Source of the DNA: an uncultured Prevotellaceae bacterium
GTDB taxonomy: Bacteria; Bacteroidota; Bacteroidia; Bacteroidales; Bacteroidaceae
DNA length: 64,000 nucleotides
Direction of reading: 5' to 3'
Assembly: GCA_902778255.1 (NCBI GenBank)
Contig: CACYXD010000006.1
Span: 1 to 64,000 of the forward strand
Positions 21,752 through 30,108 of this stretch are shown here, piece after piece. Within the stretch, counting starts at the first letter, position 1. Each line of letters opens with the position of its first letter. Below the pieces are notes generated by a model. The model was not told the DNA's origin. It saw only the letters and a program-made list of their open reading frames with translations, and did not search any database. The position numbers and the translations under genes were made by a program.

Positions 21752-22705
21752 ATGAAAAAGGTAATGAGATTGTTTATGGCAGTGGCAGTCCTGGTGGGAC
21801 TGAGCGCTTGCAATTCGAATGATGATTTAGGAAGTCAGACGATTGAGATCCCTGGTGTTACGATAGATGGTGATGTGGATTGCTGCTCGGCCGAGGAGGC
21901 GCTGCAGGTATATAACTTCCTGCAGACGGTGAAGATCATTCCGGAGCTGTCGACGGTGGTGGATGGACAGTACAACGTCTTTGCGTACTCGAAGACGGGC
22001 TCGTTCCACACGGGCTACAACGAGATTTTCTTTGTGGCCACGAAGAAAAAGAACGGCAACTACATCAAGAACTACGACATTGACGGTTTGAAGCCGCTGA
22101 TGCTGATGGTGAAGATGAACATGAAGCACAGCACGCCTGTGGGTGGAAAGGCGGAGTCGTTCGACAATGCTTACTTGGCCGTGAAGCGCACGTGGGTGTC
22201 GTTCGTGATGAACACCAGCGAGGCAGGCTCGTGGACGCTGGGCTATAATGCCAATATACTGGGTAGTAAGGGCGGCATTGAGGAGGCCGACATCACCGTG
22301 GGCGAACTGCCCGAGGGTCAGGCGTGGCTGAAGTCGTTCAAGGTGGAGAATGATACCTATTACCTCTCGCTGGTGAACCCCACCGACTGGCAGACGGGCA
22401 AGAACATCATCACGGCCCACGTGTCGAAGAAGAACACACCCGCCACAACACCCTACGGACTGGCTGAGGAGCAGTTTGCCATAGAGATAGATCCCCGTAT
22501 GCCTGACATGGGTAACCACACTTCGCCCGACAACGTGGCACTGACCCGTCAGGCCGACGGTAGCTATCAAGGCACGGTGAACCTGACGATGACCGGTCGT
22601 TGGCGCGTCCACCTAGCCGTGAAGGACGCGAAGGGCAACGTCGTGGCTGGAGGTGATGACTTGGCAGATGGATTCAGCTCCCTCTATTGGGAAGTAACTA
22701 TTTAA
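21752..22705 (+). CDS. lipoprotein with C-terminal YtkA/FixH-like domain
   Basis: A 317-residue lipoprotein (lipobox VGLSAC, Cys20). The first half has a Cys-Cys pair (DVDCCSAEEALQVYNFLQ) and FHTGYNEIFFVATKKK. The last ~75 residues (IDPRMPDMGNHTSPDNVALT, then GRWRVHLAVKDAKG) resemble YtkA-like beta-sandwich domains that often occur with metal or small-ligand uptake genes. It is the first gene of an operon with a TonB receptor (16 bp downstream) and a symporter, under the sulfur-type operator. It probably captures the ligand at the outer membrane, but the ligand is unknown. Confidence 0.8.
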   Translation: MKKVMRLFMAVAVLVGLSACNSNDDLGSQTIEIPGVTIDGDVDCCSAEEALQVYNFLQTVKIIPELSTVVDGQYNVFAYSKTGSFHTGYNEIFFVATKKKNGNYIKNYDIDGLKPLMLMVKMNMKHSTPVGGKAESFDNAYLAVKRTWVSFVMNTSEAGSWTLGYNANILGSKGGIEEADITVGELPEGQAWLKSFKVENDTYYLSLVNPTDWQTGKNIITAHVSKKNTPATTPYGLAEEQFAIEIDPRMPDMGNHTSPDNVALTRQADGSYQGTVNLTMTGRWRVHLAVKDAKGNVVAGGDDLADGFSSLYWEVTI

Positions 22706-22721
22706 TTGAAAGTCGAAGAAC

Positions 22722-24704
22722 ATGCTGGGAATTATATTATCAACCATATTATTGTCTGACACGGTGGCCACCGACAGGGTACAGAACCTTGATGAGGTGG
22801 TCATCGTATCTGAAGCCAGGCGAGGACGGAAGCGCTCGGTGAAAGGACAGGTGGCCAGCATTGACGAACACCTCAGTGAATTGCGTAATGTGAGCCTCGT
22901 ACGTCGAGGCTCTTATGCTTGGGAGCCGGTGGTGAACAACATGCAGACGGAACGCCTTTCTACGACCATTGACGGCATGAAGATATTCTATGCTTGCACG
23001 GACAAGATGGACCCTGTGACCAGCTATGTGGAGAGCGGCAACCTGCAAAGCATCAGTCTGAATAGCGGTCTCGACGGTAATCCGCAAGCCACTGGAAACA
23101 TTGGCGGCAGTCTGGATCTGAAGTTGCGCAAGGCGGGCTTCGACAACAATCCTTTTCATGCCAGCGCCTCGGCAGGTCATGAGTGGAATGGCCACGTGCA
23201 GGTGTATGGTGCCGACGCGGCGCTGAGCAGTCATAGGACGTATCTCAATGCAGGTGCTTTCTATCGTCATGCCGATAATTACAAGGTGGGCGGTGGCGAC
23301 GAGCTGCAGTTCTCGCAGTTCCAGAAGGTGAACGTCTTTGCGAATGCTGGTCTGCGACTGGCCGAGAAGGATATGCTGGAGGGAACGCTGATCTTCGACC
23401 GTGCCACCGATGTGGGCTATCCCGCGCTGAATATGGACGTGGCGAAAGCCGAGGGATTGATTACGTCGCTGGCATATAAGCACCTGTTTCACAAGGCCAG
23501 TTGGGAGACGAAGGCCTACTATAACCACATCACCCACGTGATGGATGACACCACGCGTCCCGACGTTGCCATCCACATGGATATGCCGGGCGATAGTTGG
23601 ACAGCGGGTGTGTATAGTTTGCTGACGACATCGCTGAAGCGGCATGATGTAGCGCTGAACTACGACCTCTATTACAACCGACTGTTTGCCGATATGACGA
23701 TGTATCCGGGCGGTGCGGCTCCGATGTATATGGTGACGTGGCCCGATGTGGGCACGCTGAATACGGGGTTTGCTCTGACGGATAATATAAGCATTGCCCG
23801 CAACCAGAGGCTGCGCCTCTCGGCTAAGGTGGCGTGGCAGCAGCAATGCCTGCACAACGAGGAGGGTTATCATGCCCTGAAGGTATTCTTCCCTGGTATG
23901 ACGGATGCCTATCATCAGACTACAGGCCGCATAGCCGCCAATTATGCATTAAGCATTAAGAATTATGCATTAAGCATTGGGGCCGGTTGGGGCAGTCGTG
24001 CGCCTACTGTGACGGAGGCCTACGGCTACTATCTGAACAACACATTCGATCAGTACGACTACATGGGCAATCCCTCGTTGAAGAACGAGTCGGCAGTGGA
24101 GTTGAACGGGGCAGCTAAACTCTCTGTTCTCAACTCTCAACTCTCAGTTGAAGGTAACGTGTTTCTTTTCTCGAACTACATCATCGGGCAGTTTGAGAAT
24201 CGTCTGAGTGCGATGACCGTTGGCGCCGAGGGCGTGAAGGTCTATGGCAACATCTCACACGCCACCATTGCTAACCTCTCGCTAACGTGGGACTGGCAGA
24301 TATCGGAGCATCTCAGTTGGAACGAAAAGGTGAGCTATAGCTCTGGCCGCGATGCCGACGGCGACCCGCTGCCGCTTATCTCACCCATCAGTTGGCAGTC
24401 GGAACTGCAATATCAAAACCAGCGCTTTCAGGCGCAGGCTACCGTAAAGGGTAACACGCGTCAGAGCAGCTATGGCGAGAAATACGGGGAGACGGCGGCG
24501 AAGGCTTGGACCATTCTGAACCTCTCGGCGCAGTATCAATTCTTGTGCCCCTTCGGTAGCAAGCAAGCAAAGCAGAGCTCTCAACTCACACTAAGACTTG
24601 GCATCGAGAACCTCTTCGACAAGCACTATGCTACCTATGCCGACTGGAACCATATCCCGCAGAAAGGACGCAATATTTACATGAATTTGACGTTTGAATT
24701 ATAG
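22722..24704 (+). CDS. TonB-dependent outer-membrane receptor
   Basis: A 660-residue receptor with a short signal-like start (MLGIILSTILLSDTVA), a TonB-box-like stretch (NLDEVVIVSEARRGRKRSVK), a plug with NIGGSLDLKLRKAGFDNNP and a barrel ending GIENLFDKHYATYADWNHIP and YMNLTFEL. It lies between a lipoprotein and a cation symporter under the sulfur-type operator, so a sulfur compound such as cystine or a peptide is my guess for its cargo. Two in-frame 7-bp repeat tracts encode NYALSIKNYALSI and LSVLNSQLSVE in the barrel, probably in loops. Confidence 0.88.
   Translation: MLGIILSTILLSDTVATDRVQNLDEVVIVSEARRGRKRSVKGQVASIDEHLSELRNVSLVRRGSYAWEPVVNNMQTERLSTTIDGMKIFYACTDKMDPVTSYVESGNLQSISLNSGLDGNPQATGNIGGSLDLKLRKAGFDNNPFHASASAGHEWNGHVQVYGADAALSSHRTYLNAGAFYRHADNYKVGGGDELQFSQFQKVNVFANAGLRLAEKDMLEGTLIFDRATDVGYPALNMDVAKAEGLITSLAYKHLFHKASWETKAYYNHITHVMDDTTRPDVAIHMDMPGDSWTAGVYSLLTTSLKRHDVALNYDLYYNRLFADMTMYPGGAAPMYMVTWPDVGTLNTGFALTDNISIARNQRLRLSAKVAWQQQCLHNEEGYHALKVFFPGMTDAYHQTTGRIAANYALSIKNYALSIGAGWGSRAPTVTEAYGYYLNNTFDQYDYMGNPSLKNESAVELNGAAKLSVLNSQLSVEGNVFLFSNYIIGQFENRLSAMTVGAEGVKVYGNISHATIANLSLTWDWQISEHLSWNEKVSYSSGRDADGDPLPLISPISWQSELQYQNQRFQAQATVKGNTRQSSYGEKYGETAAKAWTILNLSAQYQFLCPFGSKQAKQSSQLTLRLGIENLFDKHYATYADWNHIPQKGRNIYMNLTFEL
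23942..23976 (+). repeat. in-frame TTATGCA/TTAAGCA tract in the TonB receptor
   Basis: Five 7-mers give a 7-residue peptide repeat (NYALSIK then NYALSIG). Confidence 0.85.
24118..24152 (+). repeat. in-frame AACTCTC tract in the TonB receptor
   Basis: Five 7-mers of AACTCTC type encode KLSVLNSQLSVE. Confidence 0.8.
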
Positions 24705-24705
24705 T

Positions 24706-25905
24706 ATGAAGAAGACGATTATATGGATTGGAGCACTTGTTGTTGGTGCTCTTTTAGGATTACTGGGCATCGCGTGGCTCAATGATGTGATGGATTTCGT
24801 GGCAACAGTTTACACAAGACTGTTCCAGTTGCTGGCTGTGCCCACCATCGTATTGGCAGTCATCACGACGTTTGCCACCTTCGGCTCGAAAGGGTCAGGC
24901 CGCATCTTCGGGCGTACATTAATCTATACGCTGCTGACCACCTTTGCCGCTGCTGCTATGGGCGCAATATTATATGTATCGATTGCCCCAGGTAATCTGC
25001 CAGCAGAAGCCCTCAGCAGTACTCAGCCCTCAGACATCAGCCCACAGACATCATTATATGAGCATATATTAGGCGTGATACCGAATAACATCGTGAAACC
25101 TTTTTTAGAAGGCAATGTCCTCTCGCTGTTGTTGCTCGCTTTTGCTATCGGCATCGGATTGTCAAAGTTGCCCGAGAGCGAAAACAAGTCTGTTATTGTG
25201 AAGGGGCTGTTAGGTTTGCAGGATTTGCTCTTCCTGCTTATTCGCGGACTCATCTGGACGCTGCCCCTCGGCATCGTGGCCTTTGCAGCCCAGTTGTCAG
25301 CGCAGGTCTCTGCGGGTGTCGTAGCCGACTCGATAGGAAAATACGTCCTCGTGGTGCTGGGCGGCAATGTCATTCAGTTCTTCGTTGTCCTGCCGTTGTT
25401 CCTCTTGGCGCATGGTTTGAATCCCATTCATGTCTTGGGAAAGATGATGCCTGCCGTGCTGATGGCGCTATTTACCAAGAGTAGTGCCGCCACGTTGCCT
25501 GTCACGATGCAGTCGGCAGAAGAGCGTCTTGGCATTCGCAAGGATATCGCCCGCTTTGTGTTGCCCATCTGCACTACGATCAATATGAATGGTTGCGCCG
25601 CTTTTATCCTCGTCACCTCGCTCTTCGTGATGCAGAACGGTGGTACGCCACTGACGCTGGGTACCATTCTGTTGTGGTTGTTTATCTCCGTCATATCTGC
25701 TGTAGGCAACGCCGGTGTGCCCATGGGCTGCTTCTTCCTGACGCTCTCGCTGATGTCGGGTATCGGGGCTCCCGTCGCCATCCTGGGCATCATCCTGCCC
25801 ATCTATACCATCATCGACATGGTGGAAACAGCCGAGAACGTATGGTCCGATTCCTGCATTTGTGCGATGACTAACCATTTTTTTACTAAAAGTGATAATA
25901 AATAG
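24706..25905 (+). CDS. dicarboxylate/amino acid:cation symporter (DAACS), possibly for cystine
   Basis: A ~399-residue inner-membrane carrier with about eight helices and two re-entrant loops. Family marks are FQLLAVPTIVLAVITTFATF, the Ser-rich hairpin LFTKSSAATLPVTMQSAEE and the TTINMNGCAAFI motif. The family takes up glutamate, C4-dicarboxylates, serine/threonine or cystine. The operon (the ATG is 1 bp after the TonB stop) and the shared sulfur operator favour cystine, as with TcyP; this is inference. The ATG at 24706 is preferred over a TTG inside the previous gene. A periplasmic-loop segment (SSTQPSDISPQTS) comes from a 7-bp repeat tract. Confidence 0.9.
   Translation: MKKTIIWIGALVVGALLGLLGIAWLNDVMDFVATVYTRLFQLLAVPTIVLAVITTFATFGSKGSGRIFGRTLIYTLLTTFAAAAMGAILYVSIAPGNLPAEALSSTQPSDISPQTSLYEHILGVIPNNIVKPFLEGNVLSLLLLAFAIGIGLSKLPESENKSVIVKGLLGLQDLLFLLIRGLIWTLPLGIVAFAAQLSAQVSAGVVADSIGKYVLVVLGGNVIQFFVVLPLFLLAHGLNPIHVLGKMMPAVLMALFTKSSAATLPVTMQSAEERLGIRKDIARFVLPICTTINMNGCAAFILVTSLFVMQNGGTPLTLGTILLWLFISVISAVGNAGVPMGCFFLTLSLMSGIGAPVAILGIILPIYTIIDMVETAENVWSDSCICAMTNHFFTKSDNK
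25022..25049 (+). repeat. in-frame CTCAGCC-type tract in the symporter
   Basis: Four 7-mers (CTCAGCC, CTCAGAC and variants) within a non-membrane loop. Confidence 0.7.
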
Positions 25906-25916
25906 AAGAAAAATAT

Positions 25917-25924
25917 TACCTTTG
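25917..25924 (+). promoter_or_regulatory. -7 box of SDR copy 2
   Basis: TACCTTTG followed by CACG, 27 nt before the ATG. The operator present at copy 1 is missing here, so the two SDR copies are controlled differently. Confidence 0.65.
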
Positions 25925-25951
25925 CACGCAAAAATAAAAGATTGTTGAAAT

Positions 25952-26662
25952 ATGGAGAAAAAGATTGTTTTTGTAACAGGTGCCAATAAAGGCATCGGAT
26001 TTGGAATTGCCAAGCACCTCGGAAAGAGTGACTGGCAGGTGATTATTGGTGCACGCGACGAGCAGCGTGCCGAGAAGGCCATCAGCGAACTAAAGTCGGC
26101 TGGTGTTGATGTGCTGGGGTGGGTAAGCATTGAGTTGCGTGACCTCAATAGTATCGAGCAGGCAGCCAAGGAGATTCAAGAGAAATATTCAGGTCTCTCG
26201 CTCTTGGTTAACAATGCCGGTATTCCTGGCGATATGAGCGTCAACAGCGAGCACACGGAGCTGAGCGATATCAAGGAAACGCTCGACGTGAACTTCATCG
26301 GCACCTTTGCCCTGACGAAGGCTCTGATACCCTTGCTCACGAAGAACGAGGGTCGCATTGCCAACGTCACCGTTCCCTCGGAGATTAGTCCCTACTGGCA
26401 TCCCCTGGCCTACGTAGCCAGCAAGGCAGCACAGAATGCCATGATGGGTGTGATGGCTATTGAATTCCAGCAGAGTAATACCCCTGTAGAGATTTTCTCT
26501 GTTCACCCTGGACCTACCACTACCGACCTGAACGGTAACATGGCTCTTCCAGGTTTCCATGATATCGAGACCGTAGGCGAGAAGTTCGCTGAACTTATTA
26601 ACGACGGTCAGAGCCATCAGGGCGAATTTATTGAACTCTATCCTATCGTCAAAGAGGATTAA
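25952..26662 (+). CDS. short-chain dehydrogenase/reductase, copy 2
   Basis: A 236-residue SDR almost identical to the product at 20828. It has the same cofactor loop (TGANKGIGFGIAKHLG), NNAG motif and YVASKAAQNAMMG active site. Differences are mostly conservative and concentrated in the first 75 residues; residues from about 85 on are nearly unchanged. It is oriented opposite to copy 1. It follows the symporter by 46 bp but has its own -7 box. The function is unknown. A duplication of one gene around the uptake unit is the simplest explanation. Confidence 0.93.
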   Translation: MEKKIVFVTGANKGIGFGIAKHLGKSDWQVIIGARDEQRAEKAISELKSAGVDVLGWVSIELRDLNSIEQAAKEIQEKYSGLSLLVNNAGIPGDMSVNSEHTELSDIKETLDVNFIGTFALTKALIPLLTKNEGRIANVTVPSEISPYWHPLAYVASKAAQNAMMGVMAIEFQQSNTPVEIFSVHPGPTTTDLNGNMALPGFHDIETVGEKFAELINDGQSHQGEFIELYPIVKED

Positions 26663-26679
26663 TAGACTTTTTTGCCAAT

Positions 26680-26750
26680 ATACCAAATGTTTGGTATATA
26701 GAATGACATACGAAGGGGATTGTGGGAATGCGGAAAACGCCGTAACTTTG
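26680..26750 (+). promoter_or_regulatory. operator and promoter of cysK
   Basis: TATACC-AAATGTTT-GGTATA (dyad 26680-26697) is the most symmetrical copy. It is followed by AGAATGACA, GGGATTGTG and the -7 box TAACTTTG (26743-26750), 50 bp below GGTAT. Confidence 0.85.
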
Positions 26751-26759
26751 CACCGTCGG

Positions 26760-26794
26760 AAAGACATAATAACTTGTTTTAAAGACATAATAAC
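26760..26794 (+). promoter_or_regulatory. cysK leader repeat pair shared with metY
   Basis: AAAGACATAATAAC occurs at 26760-26773 and 26781-26794. The first copy begins 17 nt below the start of the -7 box, exactly as in metY. Confidence 0.6.
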
Positions 26795-26827
26795 AGACGA
26801 ACATATTTAATTTAAAAGGATAAGATT

Positions 26828-27775
26828 ATGAGCAAGATTGCAAAGCAGCTGGCTGAGCTCGTCGGCAACACCCCACTTCTAGAGCTCAACAAGTATTCAC
26901 AGGCAAAGGGTCTGGAGACTCCTGTTATTGCCAAAGTAGAGTTCTTTAATCCTGGCGGTAGCGTGAAGGATCGTATCGCACTGGCGATGATTGAGGATGC
27001 AGAGGCCAAGGGCATCTTGAAGCCCGGTGCCACCATCATCGAACCCACCAGCGGAAATACGGGCGTAGGACTGGCACTGGTTAGCGCCGTCAAGGGCTAC
27101 CACCTTATCCTTACCATGCCCGAGACCATGAGCGTGGAGCGCAGAAACCTTGTAAAAGCATACGGTGCTGAGGTTCGCCTCACCTCTGGAAAGGACGGTA
27201 TGCCTGGTGCCATCCGCGCTGCCGAGGAGTTGCGCGACTCGATTCCTGGTGCTGTGATCCTGCAGCAGTTTGAGAATGGTGCTAACCCCGCTAAGCACTA
27301 TGCTACGACGGGTCCTGAGATTTGGCGCGACACCGACGGACAGGTGGATATCTTCATCGGCGGTGTGGGTACTGGCGGTACCATCAGCGGTACAGGTAAG
27401 TATCTGAAGGAGCAGAACCCGAACGTGAAGGTGATTGCCGTAGAGCCGAAGTCGAGCCCCGTATTGAACGGTGGCCAGAGTGGTCCTCATAAGATTCAGG
27501 GTATCGGTGCTGGCTTTATTCCTAAGACCTACAACTCTGACGTCATCGACGAGGTGTTTGATGTAGAGAACGACGATGCCATCCGTACGGGTCGTGAGAT
27601 TGCGCAGCAGGAAGGTCTGCTGGTTGGTATCTCTGCCGGTGCTGCTCTCTACGCTGCTATTCAGGTGGCTAAGCGTCCAGAGAACAAAGGCAAGAAGATT
27701 GTGGTGCTGCTGCCTGACACTGGTGAGCGCTACCTCTCTACCGTGCTCTACGCTTTCGAGGACTATCCCTTGTAA
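26828..27775 (+). CDS. cysK: cysteine synthase (O-acetylserine sulfhydrylase A)
   Basis: A 315-residue fold-type II PLP enzyme. It starts [20 protein letters not shown], with the PLP lysine in [11 protein letters not shown] (near 45), the substrate loop [10 protein letters not shown] and the glycine-rich phosphate site [17 protein letters not shown]. It makes cysteine from O-acetylserine and sulfide. A CysM-like use of a thiocarboxylate carrier is possible given the carrier operon in this window, though the sequence is of the usual CysK type. It is a single gene with the clearest copy of the sulfur operator and a leader motif shared with metY. Confidence 0.95.
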   Translation: MSKIAKQLAELVGNTPLLELNKYSQAKGLETPVIAKVEFFNPGGSVKDRIALAMIEDAEAKGILKPGATIIEPTSGNTGVGLALVSAVKGYHLILTMPETMSVERRNLVKAYGAEVRLTSGKDGMPGAIRAAEELRDSIPGAVILQQFENGANPAKHYATTGPEIWRDTDGQVDIFIGGVGTGGTISGTGKYLKEQNPNVKVIAVEPKSSPVLNGGQSGPHKIQGIGAGFIPKTYNSDVIDEVFDVENDDAIRTGREIAQQEGLLVGISAGAALYAAIQVAKRPENKGKKIVVLLPDTGERYLSTVLYAFEDYPL

Positions 27776-27817
27776 GCGGATAAAATGAACAGAGGGAAGG
27801 CAAATTATTTGTAAAAA

Positions 27818-27849
27818 TTTGGTGGTGTGGCAAATTATTGCTACCTTTG
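27818..27849 (+). promoter_or_regulatory. promoter of tRNA-Gln
   Basis: -33 TTTG (27818-27821), 20-bp spacer, -7 TACCTTTG (27842-27849). A textbook Bacteroidetes promoter. Confidence 0.8.
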
Positions 27850-27866
27850 CACCCGCAAATAGCGAT

Positions 27867-27940
27867 TGGACGATGGTGTAATGGTAACACTACAGGTTTT
27901 GGTTCTGTCATTCCCGGTTCGAATCCGAGTCGTCCAACCA
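27867..27940 (+). tRNA. tRNA-Gln (anticodon UUG)
   Basis: 74 nt including an encoded CCA. The acceptor stem TGGACGA pairs with TCGTCCA, the D-loop region is TGGTGTAATGGTAACA, and the T arm is CCCGGTTCGAATCCGAG. The anticodon stem ACAGG/TCTGT holds the 7-nt loop TTTTGGT with TTG in the middle, so it reads CAA glutamine codons. Confidence 0.95.
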
Positions 27941-27944
27941 CAAA

Positions 27945-27984
27945 AAAGAATCCCGAGGTTACGTGACTTCGGGATTCTTTTTGT
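27945..27984 (+). terminator. terminator after tRNA-Gln
   Basis: AAAGAATCCCGA pairs with TCGGGATTCTTT and is followed by more T. It can also serve the leftward GH127 gene that ends at 28024. Confidence 0.85.
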
Positions 27985-28023
27985 TGCTACTTTACAATCC
28001 ATTCAAACAGACCGGACGGGAAC

Positions 28024-30033
28024 TCATCGGGGGATGATGGCCTTCAGATCCTGAGGCAGCCACACGCGCATCTTCCCACTGCCGCGATGGCACCAGGCGT
28101 AATAGGGAATAAGGGTCAGCGTCTCGTCCTTTGTGGTAAGCTTGCCCTGCTCGTTGAAGTCAAGGGACTGGGCATCGGTCTGCAGTGTCACAACGGGTGT
28201 GCCGGCTATCTCGGCCTTGCCCAAAGTGAACTTTGGATCCTGATTGATGAGTGCAGAGAAAATATCAAAGTTGTTATCGGGATGCTCAGCACAATAGACT
28301 AGTGGACCGCGTTCTATGGCCACCATGCCACGGTCGGCCTCCACCTTATTATTGGCACGCACGATGCGGGGCTCCATGTCGAAATGCAGTTGAATCTTGT
28401 CGCCCTTTTTCCATTTGCGGGTAATGTTCAAGTATCCGTCAGGGAACTGCTCGGCATTGGCAGGCGCCATCGACTCGACAGTTTTACCATTAACGGTGAC
28501 GGTGTAGTTAAGGCGTTTGCCATCAGTATAATTGTAGAGCTGTGATGGAGCCGGCACCACACTGCCCTTCAACCAGCCAGGGATGCGAATCTTCATCGTA
28601 AAGATGCCTGCATTCGATTTGTCAATATTGATGGTGATGTCGCCATCCCATGGATAGTTGGTCTGCTGAGAGAGTTCAACCTTCTTCTTGCCGACATTCA
28701 GCGTGCTCTTGTTCGAGAGGAAGAGGTTCACATATACGTTGTTGTCCTTTACCGCATAGACATAGCCAGGCAGCGAGGGAATGAAGCGACAGAGGTTGGA
28801 GGGACAACAGGCACAGCCAAACCATGCCTGGCGCTGGTGCTGACCCATCGACGCCAAGGGGTTGGGATAGAAGAAACCATTACCCTCGAGCGACATACCG
28901 CTGATGAGTCCATTGTAGAGTGTGCGCTCCAACACGTCGTAGTACTTAGAATTGCCATGCAGCAGGAAGAGGCGGTAGTTCACATAGACATTGCCGATGG
29001 CAGCGCAGGTCTCGCAGTAGGCGCTCATGTTGGGCAGTTCGTAGTTCTTGCCAAAAGCTTCACCATGGTTGGTGGCACCGATGCCGCCAGTGATATAGAG
29101 TTTCTTCTCAATGATATTCCACCAGATGTCGTCGATAGCCTTGATATAGCTCTTGTCGCCGGTCAGCGCTGCCACATCGGCCATACCGGCATACATATAG
29201 GCGGCACGCACGGCATGGCCTACGGCCTCGTTCTGCTCAACGACGGGCTTATGACTCTGAGAATACTCCTGTTTGATCTGCGTCTTTCCACGATAGTCGA
29301 GCAAGAACTTAGCCTCATCAAGGTATTTCTTCTCGCCCGTAGCCAGATAGAGACGGCACAGCGCCATCTCGGCAATCTGATGACCAGGTACCACGCAGGC
29401 CTGACCAGGATTGGGACCTACCTCCTTGCATACCACATCAGCATAGCGACGGGCAATGTCGAGGAACTTCCTACTGCCTGTAGCTTGCCAATGGGCCACG
29501 GCGCCCTCAATCATGTGCCCCAGGTTATAGAGCTCGTGCGAGAGGTTTTCCTCCTTCACCCAACGACGATCGCCAGCCCAGTGGTGCGGGTCGGCAGGAT
29601 TCTGTGTGCGTGCGGTATAGAGATAGCCATCGGGCTCCTGAGCCGAAGCGATGATATCAATGACGCTGTCCACGTAATGCGCCAGCTTCTTGTCAGGATA
29701 GGTCTGCAGGATATAGGCAGCACCCTCAATGGTCTTATACGGGTCGGTGTCGTCAAACGAAAAGCCCACGCCATTCACCTTGAACACCTTTGAGGGGTCT
29801 TTCAAGTGGGCTGCTGCATTCTCGAAGTTCTTGTAACGGCCTTCGCTCTCGCATTTCGAGAAAGCAAGGGGTATGGTCACGTTACGACTGGCCTCCAGGC
29901 GCTGTCCCCAGAACGTGCCAGGTGTCACCATCACCGACGTGAATGGCACAGGGGTGATGGGATAGCCCGTCTGCGCTACTGCGTGACTACATAAAAAAGA
30001 ACAAATAGTTAGTAATAAAGCAACTTGTTTCAT
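28024..30033 (-). CDS. secreted glycoside hydrolase family 127 (beta-L-arabinofuranosidase type)
   Basis: A 669-residue enzyme with a signal peptide (about 1-20) and the DUF1680/GH127 fold. The active-site pieces of HypBA1 are visible: Glu325 in HGEAFGKNYELP, Glu341-Thr-Cys343 in YCETCAAIGN, and Cys409-Cys410 in FGCACCPSN. Together they give the zinc-bound catalytic cysteine. It removes beta-L-arabinofuranose from plant glycoproteins or pectic side chains. It is the second gene of an operon with another such enzyme. The 51-bp gap is almost wholly 7-bp repeat tract. No SusCD pair is adjacent, so this is a lone two-gene unit. Confidence 0.93.
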   Translation of the reverse strand: MKQVALLLTICSFLCSHAVAQTGYPITPVPFTSVMVTPGTFWGQRLEASRNVTIPLAFSKCESEGRYKNFENAAAHLKDPSKVFKVNGVGFSFDDTDPYKTIEGAAYILQTYPDKKLAHYVDSVIDIIASAQEPDGYLYTARTQNPADPHHWAGDRRWVKEENLSHELYNLGHMIEGAVAHWQATGSRKFLDIARRYADVVCKEVGPNPGQACVVPGHQIAEMALCRLYLATGEKKYLDEAKFLLDYRGKTQIKQEYSQSHKPVVEQNEAVGHAVRAAYMYAGMADVAALTGDKSYIKAIDDIWWNIIEKKLYITGGIGATNHGEAFGKNYELPNMSAYCETCAAIGNVYVNYRLFLLHGNSKYYDVLERTLYNGLISGMSLEGNGFFYPNPLASMGQHQRQAWFGCACCPSNLCRFIPSLPGYVYAVKDNNVYVNLFLSNKSTLNVGKKKVELSQQTNYPWDGDITINIDKSNAGIFTMKIRIPGWLKGSVVPAPSQLYNYTDGKRLNYTVTVNGKTVESMAPANAEQFPDGYLNITRKWKKGDKIQLHFDMEPRIVRANNKVEADRGMVAIERGPLVYCAEHPDNNFDIFSALINQDPKFTLGKAEIAGTPVVTLQTDAQSLDFNEQGKLTTKDETLTLIPYYAWCHRGSGKMRVWLPQDLKAIIPR

Positions 30034-30108
30034 AATTCTTAATTCTTAATTCATAATTGCCCAAGGGGCAACAACTCTTAACTCTTAATTCTTAACTCTT
30101 AATTCTTC
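30034..30108. repeat. long AATTCTT/AACTCTT 7-bp-period tract
   Basis: About ten 7-mers in two blocks split by the small palindrome TTGCCCAAGGGGCAA. It spans the gap between the two arabinofuranosidase genes and supplies the last residues (ELRVKN) and stop of the upstream gene. Confidence 0.9.
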
